Below are positions 46,810-58,015 of a DNA stretch of 64,000 nucleotides, piece by piece. The stretch comes from Symsagittifera roscoffensis (lineage: Eukaryota > Xenacoelomorpha > Acoela > Convolutidae), in the NCBI RefSeq assembly GCF_963678635.1, contig NC_087065.1:38901888-38965887 (forward strand), read 5' to 3'. The notes under the pieces were generated by a model that searched no databases, had not been told where the DNA came from, and saw only the letters and a list, made by a program, of their open reading frames with translations. The first letter of the stretch is position 1, and the number at the start of each line of letters is the position of its first letter. Both the position numbers and the translations under genes were made by a program.

Positions 46810-47055
46810 CTGCAATTTTTCCATTTTCAATGCAACGGTCAATCCTGTCAGGGATCGTGATGTCATAGGACAAGACAGCAATGGACCAGCTGATGTAGGA
46901 GGCCCTTCGGAGAGACACGTGCTCTCGGTTCCAGTAGGGGGGGGGGGGGGGGGCTGAAAGGCCACAAATAAATTCAGTGCCATCGCCATGACATGATATG
47001 CCGACACGAGTCCAGAAGAGAACGAATGCGCTGGAATGATTTTACAGAGCACAGT
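46810..47055 (-). pseudogene. GPCR exon: TM3 and TM4
   Basis: Acceptor TTTTATAG (47056-47057). The exon begins with the conserved TM3 Cys (TVLCKIIPAHSF) and continues VSAYHVMAMALNLFVAF, in which the DRY region is replaced by NLF. A 17-G tract (46937-46953) follows and shifts the frame. In the new frame HVSLRRASYISWSIAVLSYD gives ICL2 and TM4 with its Trp, then an extracellular loop containing Cys (DRCIENGKIAG). The donor is GCAG|GTCTAA at 46810. Phase 1 there fits the TM5 exon at 19538, restoring a continuous ECL2. The loss of DRY and the homopolymer shift suggest a dead gene, though homopolymer length may be a sequencing error. Confidence 0.65.
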
Positions 47056-47057
47056 CT

Positions 47058-47827
47058 ATAAAACAAAAAAAACGGCTTGCTGCGCAAGTTTCTTTACATG
47101 CTTCCGTTACAGTTCTAATCAAAACTACAATTTCGAAACTTTCTGTTCTAGGGTTTATTTTAGGGCTCATTCTTGGGTTCAAAAAACTACAACTGTTTGC
47201 AAATTGACTTGAAGCAAAAACCCTCTTTAAACGTATACCTGAGTTAAAACGCAATTCAGCTTCTTGAAAGAATCTGAATTCATCTTAAGGCAACCTGTGA
47301 TTCATCATTAACATTAATTTATGTCTTGAAATTTTAGAACAATTTAGGAAAGAAATGCGCTATCCTGACAATAATTCAAGCTTGCGATTGATTGTAGATC
47401 ACGGAAATATACACGTTGAATGAATAACTGGTCCATTTTAAATTGGTGGGATTTGAGTTATACTTGTTTGTGTTCATTTTCTGTTGCCACAGAATTTTTT
47501 TTAATTTTAATGTAATTGAAATTTCAACTTAATTTTCCGGCCTTTGTGATGTTCTTCGAAAAACTTCATGTATTTTAAGTTTTTACAGCTTTGAAACAAA
47601 GTTTAACTACCGCCGTAGTTTTGAATTCAAAATTGTTTTGTACCACAAGTTCGAGAAAACTCAGGGTAATTTTTTGAGCAGTTTGACCTTTTTCCAATCT
47701 TAAGCTCTTTCTATAAAAAATGGTAAGTGATGAATAACTTTGTTTTTTTGCTAAAAAATTTTCAGTTTTAAAAACTGTCATGAGATCATTGTTAAATGTT
47801 TTGTTTGAGCAGTGGCTGAAAACCGTA
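47058..47827. other. GPCR intron sequence, no exon seen
   Basis: Frames 47042-47254 and 47575-47781 (-) lack support. The stretch next to 47058 is a pyrimidine-rich 3' intron end on the minus strand. Confidence 0.4.
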
Positions 47828-49105
47828 TCAGGTCATTCGTGTCCCAGACATTTATGTCCCGGCAAAAACAGTCAAATTGCAAAAGTGTCCAAGTCATTTG
47901 GTTCCCTGACAAAATTGTCTCAAAACTGTTCAAAACTGTCCGGGCTATTGCCAAACTAGTTAATGACCGAAATTTTAAAATATGCTCAATAGGAGGGATT
48001 AAAAATCTCAATAGAAGGGATTAAATCGATAAAGCCACGCAACTATGCAATCAGACCAGAATATACTTTGAGCAGCATTTTAGAGACAAAGTTAACAAAG
48101 GACTAAAATCATTTACACATACCTTCTCAGCTAATTATCGCTTGATTTATAATGGTGCCAAACGAAGAAACGAGAGATCATAAAGTGTTTGTTCTTGCTC
48201 TCGAGTTCATGTTGACAATGTAAATTCTTATGACAAATAAGAATAACGAAATGCTATTTATGATGCATAAGCAAGTTTCAAACATCGAGTTCTAACAGAC
48301 ACCTCAATTTCGTGGCGATGAGTTTTATCTAAATGCAATGGCCGTATACGCGCTTTCCAAGATAACATCACCATCATAAATGATCACAATCATTTTCCCG
48401 ATCCAGCCGATATTGGAAAACGAAAAACCAGGACAGCTCTCAACACGAGAGCATTTATTGCAGATAAGCCACTACGTCAAATAGTTCTTTCCGTCCAAAG
48501 AAACATCAACAGAGAGACTGCAGCAGTAATCCCGAGCTATTCGGCCAGCCAGAGGACGGTTAAAACAGGAAAAACGGCCCAAAATGCGCAAACGCTAATC
48601 CTTAACTGATTCTGAACTGCAAGAGTTGCTGAAAGTGACACACGAGGTCGAACGTTTCCTTTATTTTGACTCTGGACCTAATGATACCAAGCGAATAATG
48701 GTTTCCTCCACTCATCCAGGACTCAGTGGCATTTTCAAATTTTGACCAAATTACCAGTGGTTTTTTTAAATTTCGACGAAAACTTTTTGTCGGACCGGAG
48801 TTTGGAACTTCAGAACTTTTGACCTTGAAACCAATGACTTCATCGCTCAGCCAAACGCGCTTTTAAAACTCAAACTGTTCTTGAAAGTTTTTTTCTACTG
48901 TTCTGTGGCTAATTGGTACGCATAGTATCAACGATCAAACGACTTCAAAAGAACCAAGTATTAAAGATCACAAGGTCAAATCAAAGATTTCATTTTTGCG
49001 AAACAATTTTGGACAATTTTGTCTGGGACATGAATGTCTGGTACATCTTTCTAACTTCGGACTGTTTTGTCAAGGACGCAAATGTCTGGGACACAACTGT
49101 CCATG
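47828..49105 (+). mobile_element. MULE-type DNA transposon with ~95-bp TIRs
   Basis: The left end (from GTGTCCCAGACATTTATGTC at 47839) matches, in reverse complement, the right end (to 49094). Both share TGTCC(C) and CAGACAT words, CAAAACAGTC and GACAAAATTGTC over ~95 bases with scattered mismatches. Long inverted repeats plus an internal FLYWCH/transposase remnant (48300-48760) indicate a Mutator-like element. The DDE catalytic region is not visible, so it is internally deleted. No 9-bp target duplication was identified and exact ends may differ by ~10 bases. Confidence 0.7.
48300..48760 (+). pseudogene. FLYWCH-MULE transposase remnant
   Basis: In one frame, CNGRIRAFQDN then INDHNHFPDPADIG supplies the Cys and His-x-His of a FLYWCH zinc finger. 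It continues with PLRQIVLSVQRNINRE and a SASQRTVKTGK arm as in transposon-derived FLYWCH proteins. A shifted frame then reads a YFDSGPNDTKRIMV segment resembling the region before the MULE DDE domain. Stops at about 48325 and 48610. Confidence 0.65.
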
Positions 49106-52100
49106 CGCCGTTGAAAACACGAGACTGTGGAGCTTGTTGTAGATGTTTCGATAAAAACTTAAACGAATTTAATTAACAACTAATTATCAACTTTAAAAAA
49201 TTAATTAATCAACTTTTTCCGAAATTTTTGCAGCCTGAGTTTTTTTCCAAAACTCGCTAGAAAAATAAATTTTTATAATTCTAATAAGATAAAAATGTGC
49301 TAGTTTCAATTTGGTTTTATTTACGATTCAGAACATCTTCAGGCTTAATGAAAAACCTGATAGCATTTAGAAAAAAATCATACAGATATGAGTCTGTAAT
49401 TTTTAGTTAAAAGCCACAAACTTATATCTTGTTACAATAAACTGCATTCATTTTAAAATGAACAAAAAAAGAACAAAAAAACTCTACATGTTGGAGGAAC
49501 ATTTGTAAATTTTTGCCCAAACATCCATGAAAGTCCAACAAACCAACTTTCTGGCTTTTGATCGAAACTTTTTGCAAAAATCTAGCAAAATTTTTAAAGA
49601 AATTGATAAGAAGTCGCTAATTCTGCATTATTACGAAAACATGATCAAACTAGGGAAAGAGGTAAATTTGCTAAAATAAGGACGATGCGTTACCTCGAAG
49701 TTTTTCTATAACAAAGAAAATATTTCAAAATTTGTAGAGTTAGGAAATGTTTTTATAAAAAATTTGAAGGTTTCTATGAAGTTGCAATTTAAGATTGGAA
49801 AATGTTGAGAGGGTTTCTAGTTTTTTGAATTGCGGATGATTTTTTTCAACTGAAATAGGAAACTCTTCTTTGTATGAGTGTTTTTGTGTTGTATCAGATT
49901 TCTTATGATGCTTGAATTTGTTCCGGATTGTTTTGTGTTACATTTCGTATTTGTTTTGACAGATGTCCCTCCGAGTATAGGTTTGTACGGAGTTGCAATA
50001 GAGGACGGATAAAATGAAATAGATTTTGAGATATGGAAGTTTTTGTGGAATAAAAATCAAACTACATTAGAAAAGTTTTTGAGCTAATTTTGATGCTTTT
50101 TGAAATACAGATGACTAAAAACGTCGCACTTTCTAGGACTGTAATTTGAAATTTGTATTTTTTTTGAAAACTTTTTAACCGGACAAATTAGGACTTTCAA
50201 ACATTTTTTTTTGCTCATTAAATAATTCAAAACAAGTTCTTGGTTTTTACTGAGCAAGAAAAATACTAAGCTTTTCTTGTTTGTACGTTTTGTTTTCATG
50301 GTATAGTAGCCACTTACAAAATAAAGGCAATTTTCAACTTTAATCTTAAAATGTGCTGCTCTCATTTAACAAATTTTGAGATGAAAAAGTTTTTTATAAC
50401 AATTTTCGAAACTTCATTTTATATTAAAATTTATCACAAAAAGATTTTTTTCTCGTTTTTTTCTCGAGGTATCGCTGCCTTCAACTGATCTACGAATAAG
50501 TGCTATTTTATACTGAACTTATATTAATTAATCGAAAAGGTGCAGAGTGTATCACTAACTAAAAATTTACGTCATGAAATTTTTATGTTTTGTAAATTCA
50601 CAAAACTTTCAGCTTGCCGTACTTAGATGTTTTCATACAAGACTGAATTTTTTAATTTAAATGTTCTTATAACTTTTTTTTTCAAAATATTTCAAAACTC
50701 TTTAATTTTATGTGAATTTTTACTGCTGTTTCTTAGTTTTCTTCAGTATAATTTGCTTTGTTAAACATGAGTTCAAACTAAAAATTTTGTGCAATGAAAG
50801 CATTCAGTTTTCAAAGCATCAACATTTAATAATTTATTGAACTTTTTTAAGTTGCAAGTCTAGGCTTAAAAATATCAGCTAATTTAAAAAAAAATCTTTT
50901 TTTCCACAAGTGGTTCAAAAGGACTCCTTATGGGGAAATAATTGGAAACAGGATTTAGCTGGAGGCGAATGATCTCACTGAACACACTATTTCTATCATA
51001 TGATGATTCACTCAAAAACAACAGAACCTCCGGGAAAATATCTGTCATTCCGCAAGTTTTGGATTAAAAAAAATATGGCTCATCCCTAGACCTATAGAAT
51101 TATGGTCTATACCGACCAAAAAAGTCGCCAAAATTTTTTAGAAAATCATTACTATTTGTTGGCTATTGTTTTACAGTGACCTACAATTTAACTCCCCTGC
51201 CTTTTGACACCTTGCCAGATGATTGTTTAATGAGTTTGATCTTCGAACTACTTCAAAAAGACTTGAAATGATGTAAAAATGAAAAACAAATCCAATAATA
51301 AAATTACAAATTAAACAATTTGCATTCGCAATTTTGTTTTTGTTTTCTTGCATAACAGCAGATTTTTAATTTAAAAAAATCAAAAAATTACCAAACTGAT
51401 CAAATTTAGGCGCAACATTGAAACAATGATTTTCAATTTTTTTGATCTCAGCCCTATTATCAGCACAAACTCAAAATCGTATTACTGAATGCTTAACAAA
51501 AATATTCCAATAAAATTAAGGAAATTGCTGAGAAAAAAAAACGAATTTTGAACACAAAATTTTAAAGAACAGCCAAAAAATTTCTAAATAAATTTACAAA
51601 ATTGCCTATTCTAAATCAAATTTCGGCCAAAAATTTACTAATAAAGAATCAGTGAGTAGGTGCGAAGATTTACGCACAAACGATTGTAAACGACAAATTT
51701 GACACACAAATTTAATGATGCTTAGTAGTATCATTTTTTCAGACCAAACGCACCAAAAGAATTGGAAATATGACAAAGTTACGCTATATAATTTAGGTTG
51801 TGGTCACAAATATAAATCATGAAATTGTGAGAAAGACAACAAAATGATTTTTGGCATGCTTACTTAAATTTTTCCTGATTTTTTCCAAGATACTATTAAG
51901 TGTTTCTGATTCGAATGAAAACTTTTTCGAAATAAAATTACTGATTATCTTCTGAATTCTACGATTTTGGGAATAACTTCAAAAAACTGCGACGGAGAGT
52001 TATACAATGTGACAATATCAGTTTTACAATTCCATGGTTAGAAAACATTCTTAACTATATCTGTCAAATACAGTAAAACATTTTCAGTCAAACCAATTTT

Positions 52101-52483
52101 TGATTGATTATACTGACTTTAATTGATATGTTTAATTGATTGCATTTGAGAAAATATTTTAAAAAAAAACTATCAAAAAATACGTTTGAATTGATTTAAA
52201 ATTGACATGAGTTGACTTATAATTGAGATGAAACGAATGAGTTCTACCCAATTGAGATTGAATTTTTTTTTGTAAAACAATGCTAATATCTAAAGAAAAA
52301 ATTGCTTAAATCGAGACAAAACCTTAAATATCCCAGCTGCGCTTTAGAGCCATTTTGAAAAAAATTTATTTTGATACAAGAGAAAAAAAATATATTATTT
52401 CTTTTTCTTATTTAATCCTTAAACAGGTGAATTTAGCGTCTCGTATCCTTAAATTATACCAAGTTACTTGCATCAATGCAATT
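49106..52483. other. Long AT-rich stretch, no supported gene
   Basis: Frames at 50084-50365, 51171-51353 and 52355-52540 show no domain, splice logic or conserved motif. A TM2 exon of the GPCR would be expected between 52983 and 47058 on the minus strand, but none could be recognised. AATTGATTATAATTGA-like words recur at 52100-52250. Confidence 0.4.
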
Positions 52484-52681
52484 TGGAATAATTTTCCAAA
52501 GAAGGCGTTTTTAGGCACTTTTTGGAAAATTTTTACCTAAAAATTGCGTTTTTTCGGCGCGCTCCCCCGCGAAATTAGTATCCCAAAATAGTACCAAAGG
52601 GGGATCCTTTGGGTCGGCACAGGGTCGAATCCCTGAGGGGGAGGGGCGCTCGCACCCCCGCCCCCCTTAAATCCGCCCCTG
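52484..52681 (+). mobile_element. hAT-type MITE, right half
   Basis: Blocks AAAGAAGGCGTTTTTAGGCAC, GCGCGCTCCCCC, CCAAAGGGGGATCCTTTGGG, GGGTCGAATCCCTGAGG and the end TTAAATCCGCCCCTG match 1500-1724. The left end is missing. It lies inside the presumed GPCR intron. Confidence 0.8.
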
Positions 52682-52983
52682 TATGTATTTATCGCTCTTA
52701 TTTTTACCATTTATTGAATCATTCTAAGATTGTTTAGAAGCCAGCCTGGATTTACATTGTTGATTTGTGAACTTTTATCAAAAAGCATGGATTCTTTAGC
52801 CTCCGGGTCATGTTAACAAATTTACATGTTTGCCAAAAGGCAAAAAAATCATGGAAAAGTTGCACTCAGCTAAAGTAATGTATATGTATAGAGCTTCAAA
52901 GCCCTTAGGGGTGCAAATGTTGCCTTAAAGTGTCTCTGTGAGCTTATTTTTTTCTAGGAATCACTCCATGTGCATTTAATTAC

Positions 52984-53074
52984 CTGCCAACGGTAATGAA
53001 GCAGAAGTAGTTGAGCAAGGTCACAGTAACTGCAATGCCGATTGCCTCTAGGATTTTGGTCGTTCGGATCCCCT
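52984..53074 (-). pseudogene. Candidate GPCR exon with TM1
   Basis: Between TTTCTTTCTCCAG and a GGCAG|GTAATT donor, the 91-base exon encodes RTTKILEAIGIAVTVTLL then NYFCFITVGR. This is a hydrophobic helix with the Asn and V..R pattern of a TM1 end. An upstream frame (53220-53076) starts with a hydrophobic segment and contains two N-glycosylation sites (NDS, NSS), but is out of frame with the helix. Same strand and position as expected for the 5' part of the GPCR at 47055-18817. Assignment rests on one helix and is tentative. Confidence 0.4.
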
Positions 53075-53221
53075 CTGGAGAAAGAAACTCTCATTAAACT
53101 CGAATTGGCTGAGTCGTTTTGTCCTGTTAATATTTCCATTTTTTGGGGAAAATAAAAACGAAAATCAGGTAGTTTTTTGTCAGCCACAAAAATTATTATA
53201 CAAAACAAAATACTGCACATT

Positions 53222-53895
53222 TTCAGAAGCGAATTTATCTCGCTTACTCAAACTTATCACTGACGATTTTGAACATATCCTTGAAAATCATTAATTTTTT
53301 AGGCTCATTGATTTTTGGTTAATTTTCTTTTGTGAACTTTTGCTCAGGCACAACCGATGGGCGAATAACTCAGAAAGGCTTTTTATAAATAATTCTCAAC
53401 TATTAAAAAACGATTAAAAAGAACACAAAAAACGCAATTCCTTTTAACAACCATCCTATTTGAGAGCAAAAAAAGTATAAACTAATTTCGAAAATTAATT
53501 AATCTGTTTGTTACTTAAAGCAGTACTCAAATAGTTTACAAATAAATTTATCTAAGGCAAGTATGATTTAGCATGGGAAATAGAGAGAATATTTAGCAGC
53601 ATTAGTTTAAACATTAAATCTCAAATTATATTTAGTTGAATTTTATGGAAAAAAATAACGGCGCCCGATTTCGATTAAAACAATTTAACAACACCCTCCT
53701 CTAAAATTCTGCATGTTAATATTCTGCATCTTCAGAAACCTCATCCAATTGAAAAATAGATTCGAGAAGAAAAAAGATGTGTGACCAGCTGCAAACTCAT
53801 AAATGGTTTAGAAACGTCTGGTATGACCAATAATCAAGCTTCCAAAAATTTTTTCTCTTCTAAATATAACGTTTTTTTTTGTAGGTAAGTTTTTT
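53222..53895. other. Spacer between LRR gene and TM1-like exon
   Basis: AT-rich. No coding signal was recognised. Confidence 0.4.
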
Positions 53896-54702
53896 TTAGA
53901 CTCCGACTTCACACCGCTTCCCGAGCGAAACTCCGAGTGATGCAGTCGGCTGCTCTTCTCGTAGATTTTTTTTGGCCAGTTCCGTTTCCGAGTTGTCCTC
54001 GTCTGCCGAGGAGTTTCTTCTCACTATTACTTCATCCGCTACAGTAACTACAATCGATACCAAAACGGTCAGCACTGACAGACAGATTATGACGAAGTCG
54101 TGCGTTGACATTCTCTGCTCGCAAAGGTCATTGAGATTCGACAGTTGCTGACCTTCGAACTTTTCAGGTGTCGCACAGACTATAGGGTCCATTTCTATTC
54201 CTTCTAGAGTTTTGAGCTTGTTCCAGACCTGTTTGAGTGGACAGTTGCAATGCCAGGGGTTGTTTCCAAGTTTGACCCGAATTGGTTGGGTAGCTTTTGC
54301 AGATTTTCCACCATCGCCATAAGCTTGAAAAATTCCATCAAAAACCAGCGAATTTATAAATTTCAACTCGTTATGTTGCAAGTTGACCTCTTGTAAATTT
54401 GAACATCCTCGGAAAATTTCGGCGCCCAACGAAAATATCTGATTACTTTCGAGATCAGCTATTTTCAAGCTCTCTTTTTCTGCGAAGGTGGAGTTGTCGA
54501 TAAATTCAAAGAAGTTGCTCGAAAAATTGGCAAATGTAACTTCGGGAGAAATCTTCGGAAATGTTTTCAGGTTGCTGCCTGAACAGTCTATGGTTAATTG
54601 TCCGTTCGGCTTCGGAGAACATGCACAACTTTCGGGACAATCTTCAGCCATGAAAAGTTTGCCGAAAGTGAATAGCAGAAAGAATATTGCTGTCGTATTC
54701 AT
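53896..54702 (-). CDS. LRR type I membrane protein, paralogue of 15528-16664
   Basis: 268 aa, intronless. Residues 1-19 form a signal peptide. CPESCACS (22-29) is the LRRNT, with LRRs at about 57-123. NNPWHCNCPLKQVWNKLKTL (147-166) with Cys 176 and 194 is the LRRCT. A TM helix lies at about 202-223. The short tail (~45 residues) is acidic, then basic, and ends CEVGV, whose last three residues resemble a class I/II PDZ ligand. MNT start, LNDLC..RMS(T/I)HD before the helix and NPWHCNCPLK.VWNKL.TL are shared with the gene at 15528, so they are paralogues, but the cytoplasmic tails are unrelated. Same strand as, and upstream of, the GPCR exons. Confidence 0.92.
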   Translation of the reverse strand: MNTTAIFFLLFTFGKLFMAEDCPESCACSPKPNGQLTIDCSGSNLKTFPKISPEVTFANFSSNFFEFIDNSTFAEKESLKIADLESNQIFSLGAEIFRGCSNLQEVNLQHNELKFINSLVFDGIFQAYGDGGKSAKATQPIRVKLGNNPWHCNCPLKQVWNKLKTLEGIEMDPIVCATPEKFEGQQLSNLNDLCEQRMSTHDFVIICLSVLTVLVSIVVTVADEVIVRRNSSADEDNSETELAKKNLREEQPTASLGVSLGKRCEVGV

Positions 54703-55147
54703 TTTTTCTTAAATATTGAAGACAGAAGTTATTGCAAAATTCTAGCAGTGCGATGCGACGTTTCTTTGAGTTTCTCGATTATCGATTATCTTTTAGTAGT
54801 TATGTAAGATGTTATATAACTTGGCAGTAAGAAAAAGCTTGATTTCAAATTTTGTTGTGACAAAATAAAAGAAGTGTGTAAAATAAGTCGCGTTTTTAAG
54901 TTGTTATAACCAATTCTTGTTCTTGCAAAACTATTAAATATGCAATGGTTAAAATGGTTAAGAAGAATCGCTCTGATGCATTTTGATTCACGTTATTTTC
55001 ATAAGACAGATCAAAACTTGAGAGAAGTTGAAAGCAGCATAATAATTTTTGGTTCATAAACAACTGTTGAAGCAGTCAGTAAACAGAAAGCCGAGGTGTG
55101 GGAGCATGATTTGGAAGGGCGTTGTTAAAAATCGAAATCCTAGTAAT
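54703..55147. other. Upstream region of the second LRR gene
   Basis: A TTATATAAC sequence near 54810 could be a TATA element on the minus strand, ~105 bases before the ATG. Weak evidence. Nothing else was seen. Confidence 0.35.
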
Positions 55148-55517
55148 CAGGGGCGGATCTAAGATTTTCTCGAAGGGGGGATTTTCAAAAAATTATTAAT
55201 CATTTTGTCGACATCATTTTAGGTTGAACAAATTGATTTTCTGAGCTTTCACAAATCGCTAAAAAGACGCTATTTCGACAAAAAAAGGCATTTCTAGACT
55301 TATCGGAAAGTTTTTGTTCAAAATTTTGCGTTTTTTTTTGCGCGCGCTCTTAATCAAAATTAGTATATATTGGCGATAAAGGCGCATTTAAAAAAGTTTC
55401 AGGGTCAGTCAGCCAAAATGGATATGTCAAAATAGCACAGAGAGAGACCCTTTGTGCCGTCAGGGGACTGAAGCCCTAAAAAAGGGGCGCCCACTCCCCA
55501 CCCCAAATCTGCTTTTG
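55148..55517. mobile_element. hAT-type MITE, diverged copy
   Basis: Starts CAGGGGCGGATCTAAG; the degraded right end reads AAATCTGCTTTTG. The flanks CTAGTAAT (55140-55147) and CTAGTAGC (55518-55525) match at 6 of 8 bases, an aged target duplication. Shares TTTTCTCGAAGGGGGGATTTTC and GCGCGCTCTTAAT blocks with the family. Confidence 0.8.
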
Positions 55518-55525
55518 CTAGTAGC

Positions 55526-56037
55526 GAAATCCTAGGAAACACCTACGTCTGAGAAACAGCTGACTTTGATACATTCTTTGAATAAGAGAACAAACACGAG
55601 CCTTTACACTGGGTTGTTTTGTAAATAGCTTGATTCTATTTTCGAGATAAAGATCGACCAAAATGAGTTACATAAATCTAGCTTATTGAACGATTTTAAA
55701 GTATTTAACGAAGGAAGTTTTCGTGACAAATTTTTTGTTTTCTCTGAGACTATCAGTAGCTTAACATTAACCTTAAGCAAAGTTTTTTAAAATGACTTTT
55801 TTTTGGCAAATGAGTGTGTTAAAAAAATTTAGACCAAAATGACGCTGGATCATTTTATCATTCTATTTTTATTTTCTGCCATTTTGAGTAACTCACAGAA
55901 CGTTGTTGATTTCATAGACTAAGCGTTGCTGATTCATTCTAAAACTAATAAAATAAGTAAATTTTCTAATTTTTTCAAGCGTTGTTATGGTTTGTACAAT
56001 ACATTTTTGTCTTCGACCCGTAACTAGTCTATTTATT
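55526..56037. other. No gene seen
   Basis: AT-rich spacer without a supported frame. Confidence 0.4.
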
Positions 56038-56575
56038 GTTCCGACTTTCGATACGAAAGTAACGGAATATTTGTGCTCGCGGTGGGTTTTTTTTTCTTCA
56101 GACAAATTTCGACTTTTTAACTAGCCATTTTTGACGGAATTTTTTTATATCATTAAGAAAGTATTATTGTCCTGAGCTAAAATTTGAAAAGATATTTCTC
56201 CTGTGATCATTTTTCGTAAAGTTATGAGGGTTTAAAGGTTGCCATTTTGGCCATTTTGACCAATTTGGGACAATTAACGCGCGATATAATTCGCGCTATT
56301 AACGCGTAAGCGGAGAGTTAATCCGTCTTATAAATCGTTCCAAATTGGTTGAACGAAGCTTATTTGTCATAATTGATGTGTTATAAGGAACAAAAACTAT
56401 CTTATTTGTACTTTATATGGCGTGTGGGGGATGATTTTCATAAAAAATTTCAAAATTTAGAAAAAAAAATTTTCATTTTTTTTTTCATATAATGTTTTTA
56501 TGATATTACTGCTGCTCCATAAACCTTCAAAAGCAGTCGGAACATTCAGGGCTTCGCCCTGATACGAGCAGTCTT
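56038..56575 (+). repeat. CpG-palindrome dispersed repeat, full copy
   Basis: Begins TGTTCCGACTTTCGATACG and ends AGTCGGAACATTCAGGGCTT plus CGCCCTGATACGAGCAGT. Internal ATTAACGCGCGATATAATTC and GCGCTATTAACGCGTAAGCG form overlapping palindromes. It is the inverted counterpart of 455-990. Confidence 0.75.
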
Positions 56576-57562
56576 GTTTTAACTTTGTTTTTGATATCTT
56601 TCGGGATGTAAATGTATAGGTAGGCTAGAATGGAACAGTAGTTTGCTATTACCACCGTAACATTCACTGCAAAACTTGTTTCAGTTCTTCTCAACTTTTC
56701 ATTTTTTCAATAGGAAGAAGGTTGAAATAGATATTCATTGGAAGACAAAATAATTTTTATAAGATCCGTTTAAACTAGTGATAAATCAACATTGTATACT
56801 TTGATTTTGTCTCAAATTCTTTTATTCAAAAAACCATTTTCTCAAATTGGGTTGACTTTGGATCAAAAATAACATAAACAAAACTTGCTTAGAATTTCAA
56901 CAAACAATACTATCAAACATTTTGCTTTGCAAAGTTTGGGCCCAAAAATGTACCTTAAAATGAAAGATTTGTTGGCTTTTTAAGTCCATTGAAAATTACG
57001 CCGAAAGTGCCGGGTCGATCACGTACATAAGTATATCAAAGTGAGCCTCTTACCCAGTCTTACAAACTTTAAAAAGGGCATGCTCTCCTTTTAATGTTTT
57101 TTAAAAATTTTTTAAATAAAAAGATGGTGTTTTTATAGTAAAAAAAACCTTTTTGTCTATCAAACAAACTCAATTAATTTAATTAATATTCTTAAAGTTT
57201 TTAGGCTAGCTAAACGGCACATTTTGGTATAGTTATGTCAACGATCGACTCGAGAGTTTTGGCGTATTTTTGATGGACTAAAAAAGTCAAAAATGATCTA
57301 CTTCGGCTGAGAACTTTGGGCTCGGATCTCGAAAAACAAAATGAACTATAATATTCTGCTGAAAAACTAAGCAAATTTTGTATTCATCGTTTTTCGACTT
57401 AGATCAACCCACTATGAGATCAGCGCATTTCAAATTTCAAGTTTAATTCATTCCGTTTGGATAATTTAAATCATCACTGTACAGTGTAAAGTATTAAGAA
57501 AAAAGTAGCGATAAAAATAGTTAGTTAATTCACCATGCAAATTTTCATTGTATCACGACAAC
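56576..57562. other. No gene seen
   Basis: AT-rich spacer between two copies of the dispersed repeat. No coding signal. Confidence 0.4.
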
Positions 57563-58015
57563 ACTATATTATTGTTCCGAAATTTTTTTATATCATTCGA
57601 AAGGTATTGTTGTCCTGAGCTTAAATTTGAAAAGATATTTTACCTGTGATCATTTTTCGTAAAGTTACGGGGTTTTAAAGATTGCCATTTTGGCCAATTT
57701 GGGACAATTAACGCGCGATATAATTCGCGCTATTAACGCGTAAGCGGAGAGTTAATCCGTCTTAGAAATCGTTCCAAATTGGTTGAAAGAAGCTTATTTG
57801 CCATAATTGATTTGTTACAAGGAGCGAAATTTATCCTTTTGTACTTAATAAGGCGTGTGGGGGGATGATTTTCATTAAAAAATTCAAATTTTAGAAAAAA
57901 AGTTTCATTTTGTTTTATTTCATTTAATTTCTTAAATGTTATTACTGCTCCATAAACATTAAAAAGCGGTCGGAACATTCAGGGTTTCGCCCTGAAACGA
58001 GCAGTCTCGTTTTTA
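57563..58015 (+). repeat. CpG-palindrome repeat, copy with ~95-bp deletion
   Basis: Direct repeat of 56038-56575 lacking the segment between TGTTCCGA and AATTTTTTTATATC. Shares the GCGCG palindromes and the GGGTTTCGCCCTGAAACGAG hairpin at the right end. The minus frame 57733-57978 is repeat-derived. Confidence 0.78.

Noticed and set aside
52700-52980. Search for a TM2 exon of the GPCR
   Set aside because: No minus-strand segment with an LA..D helix between splice sites was found here or up to 47.06 kb. It may be lost.
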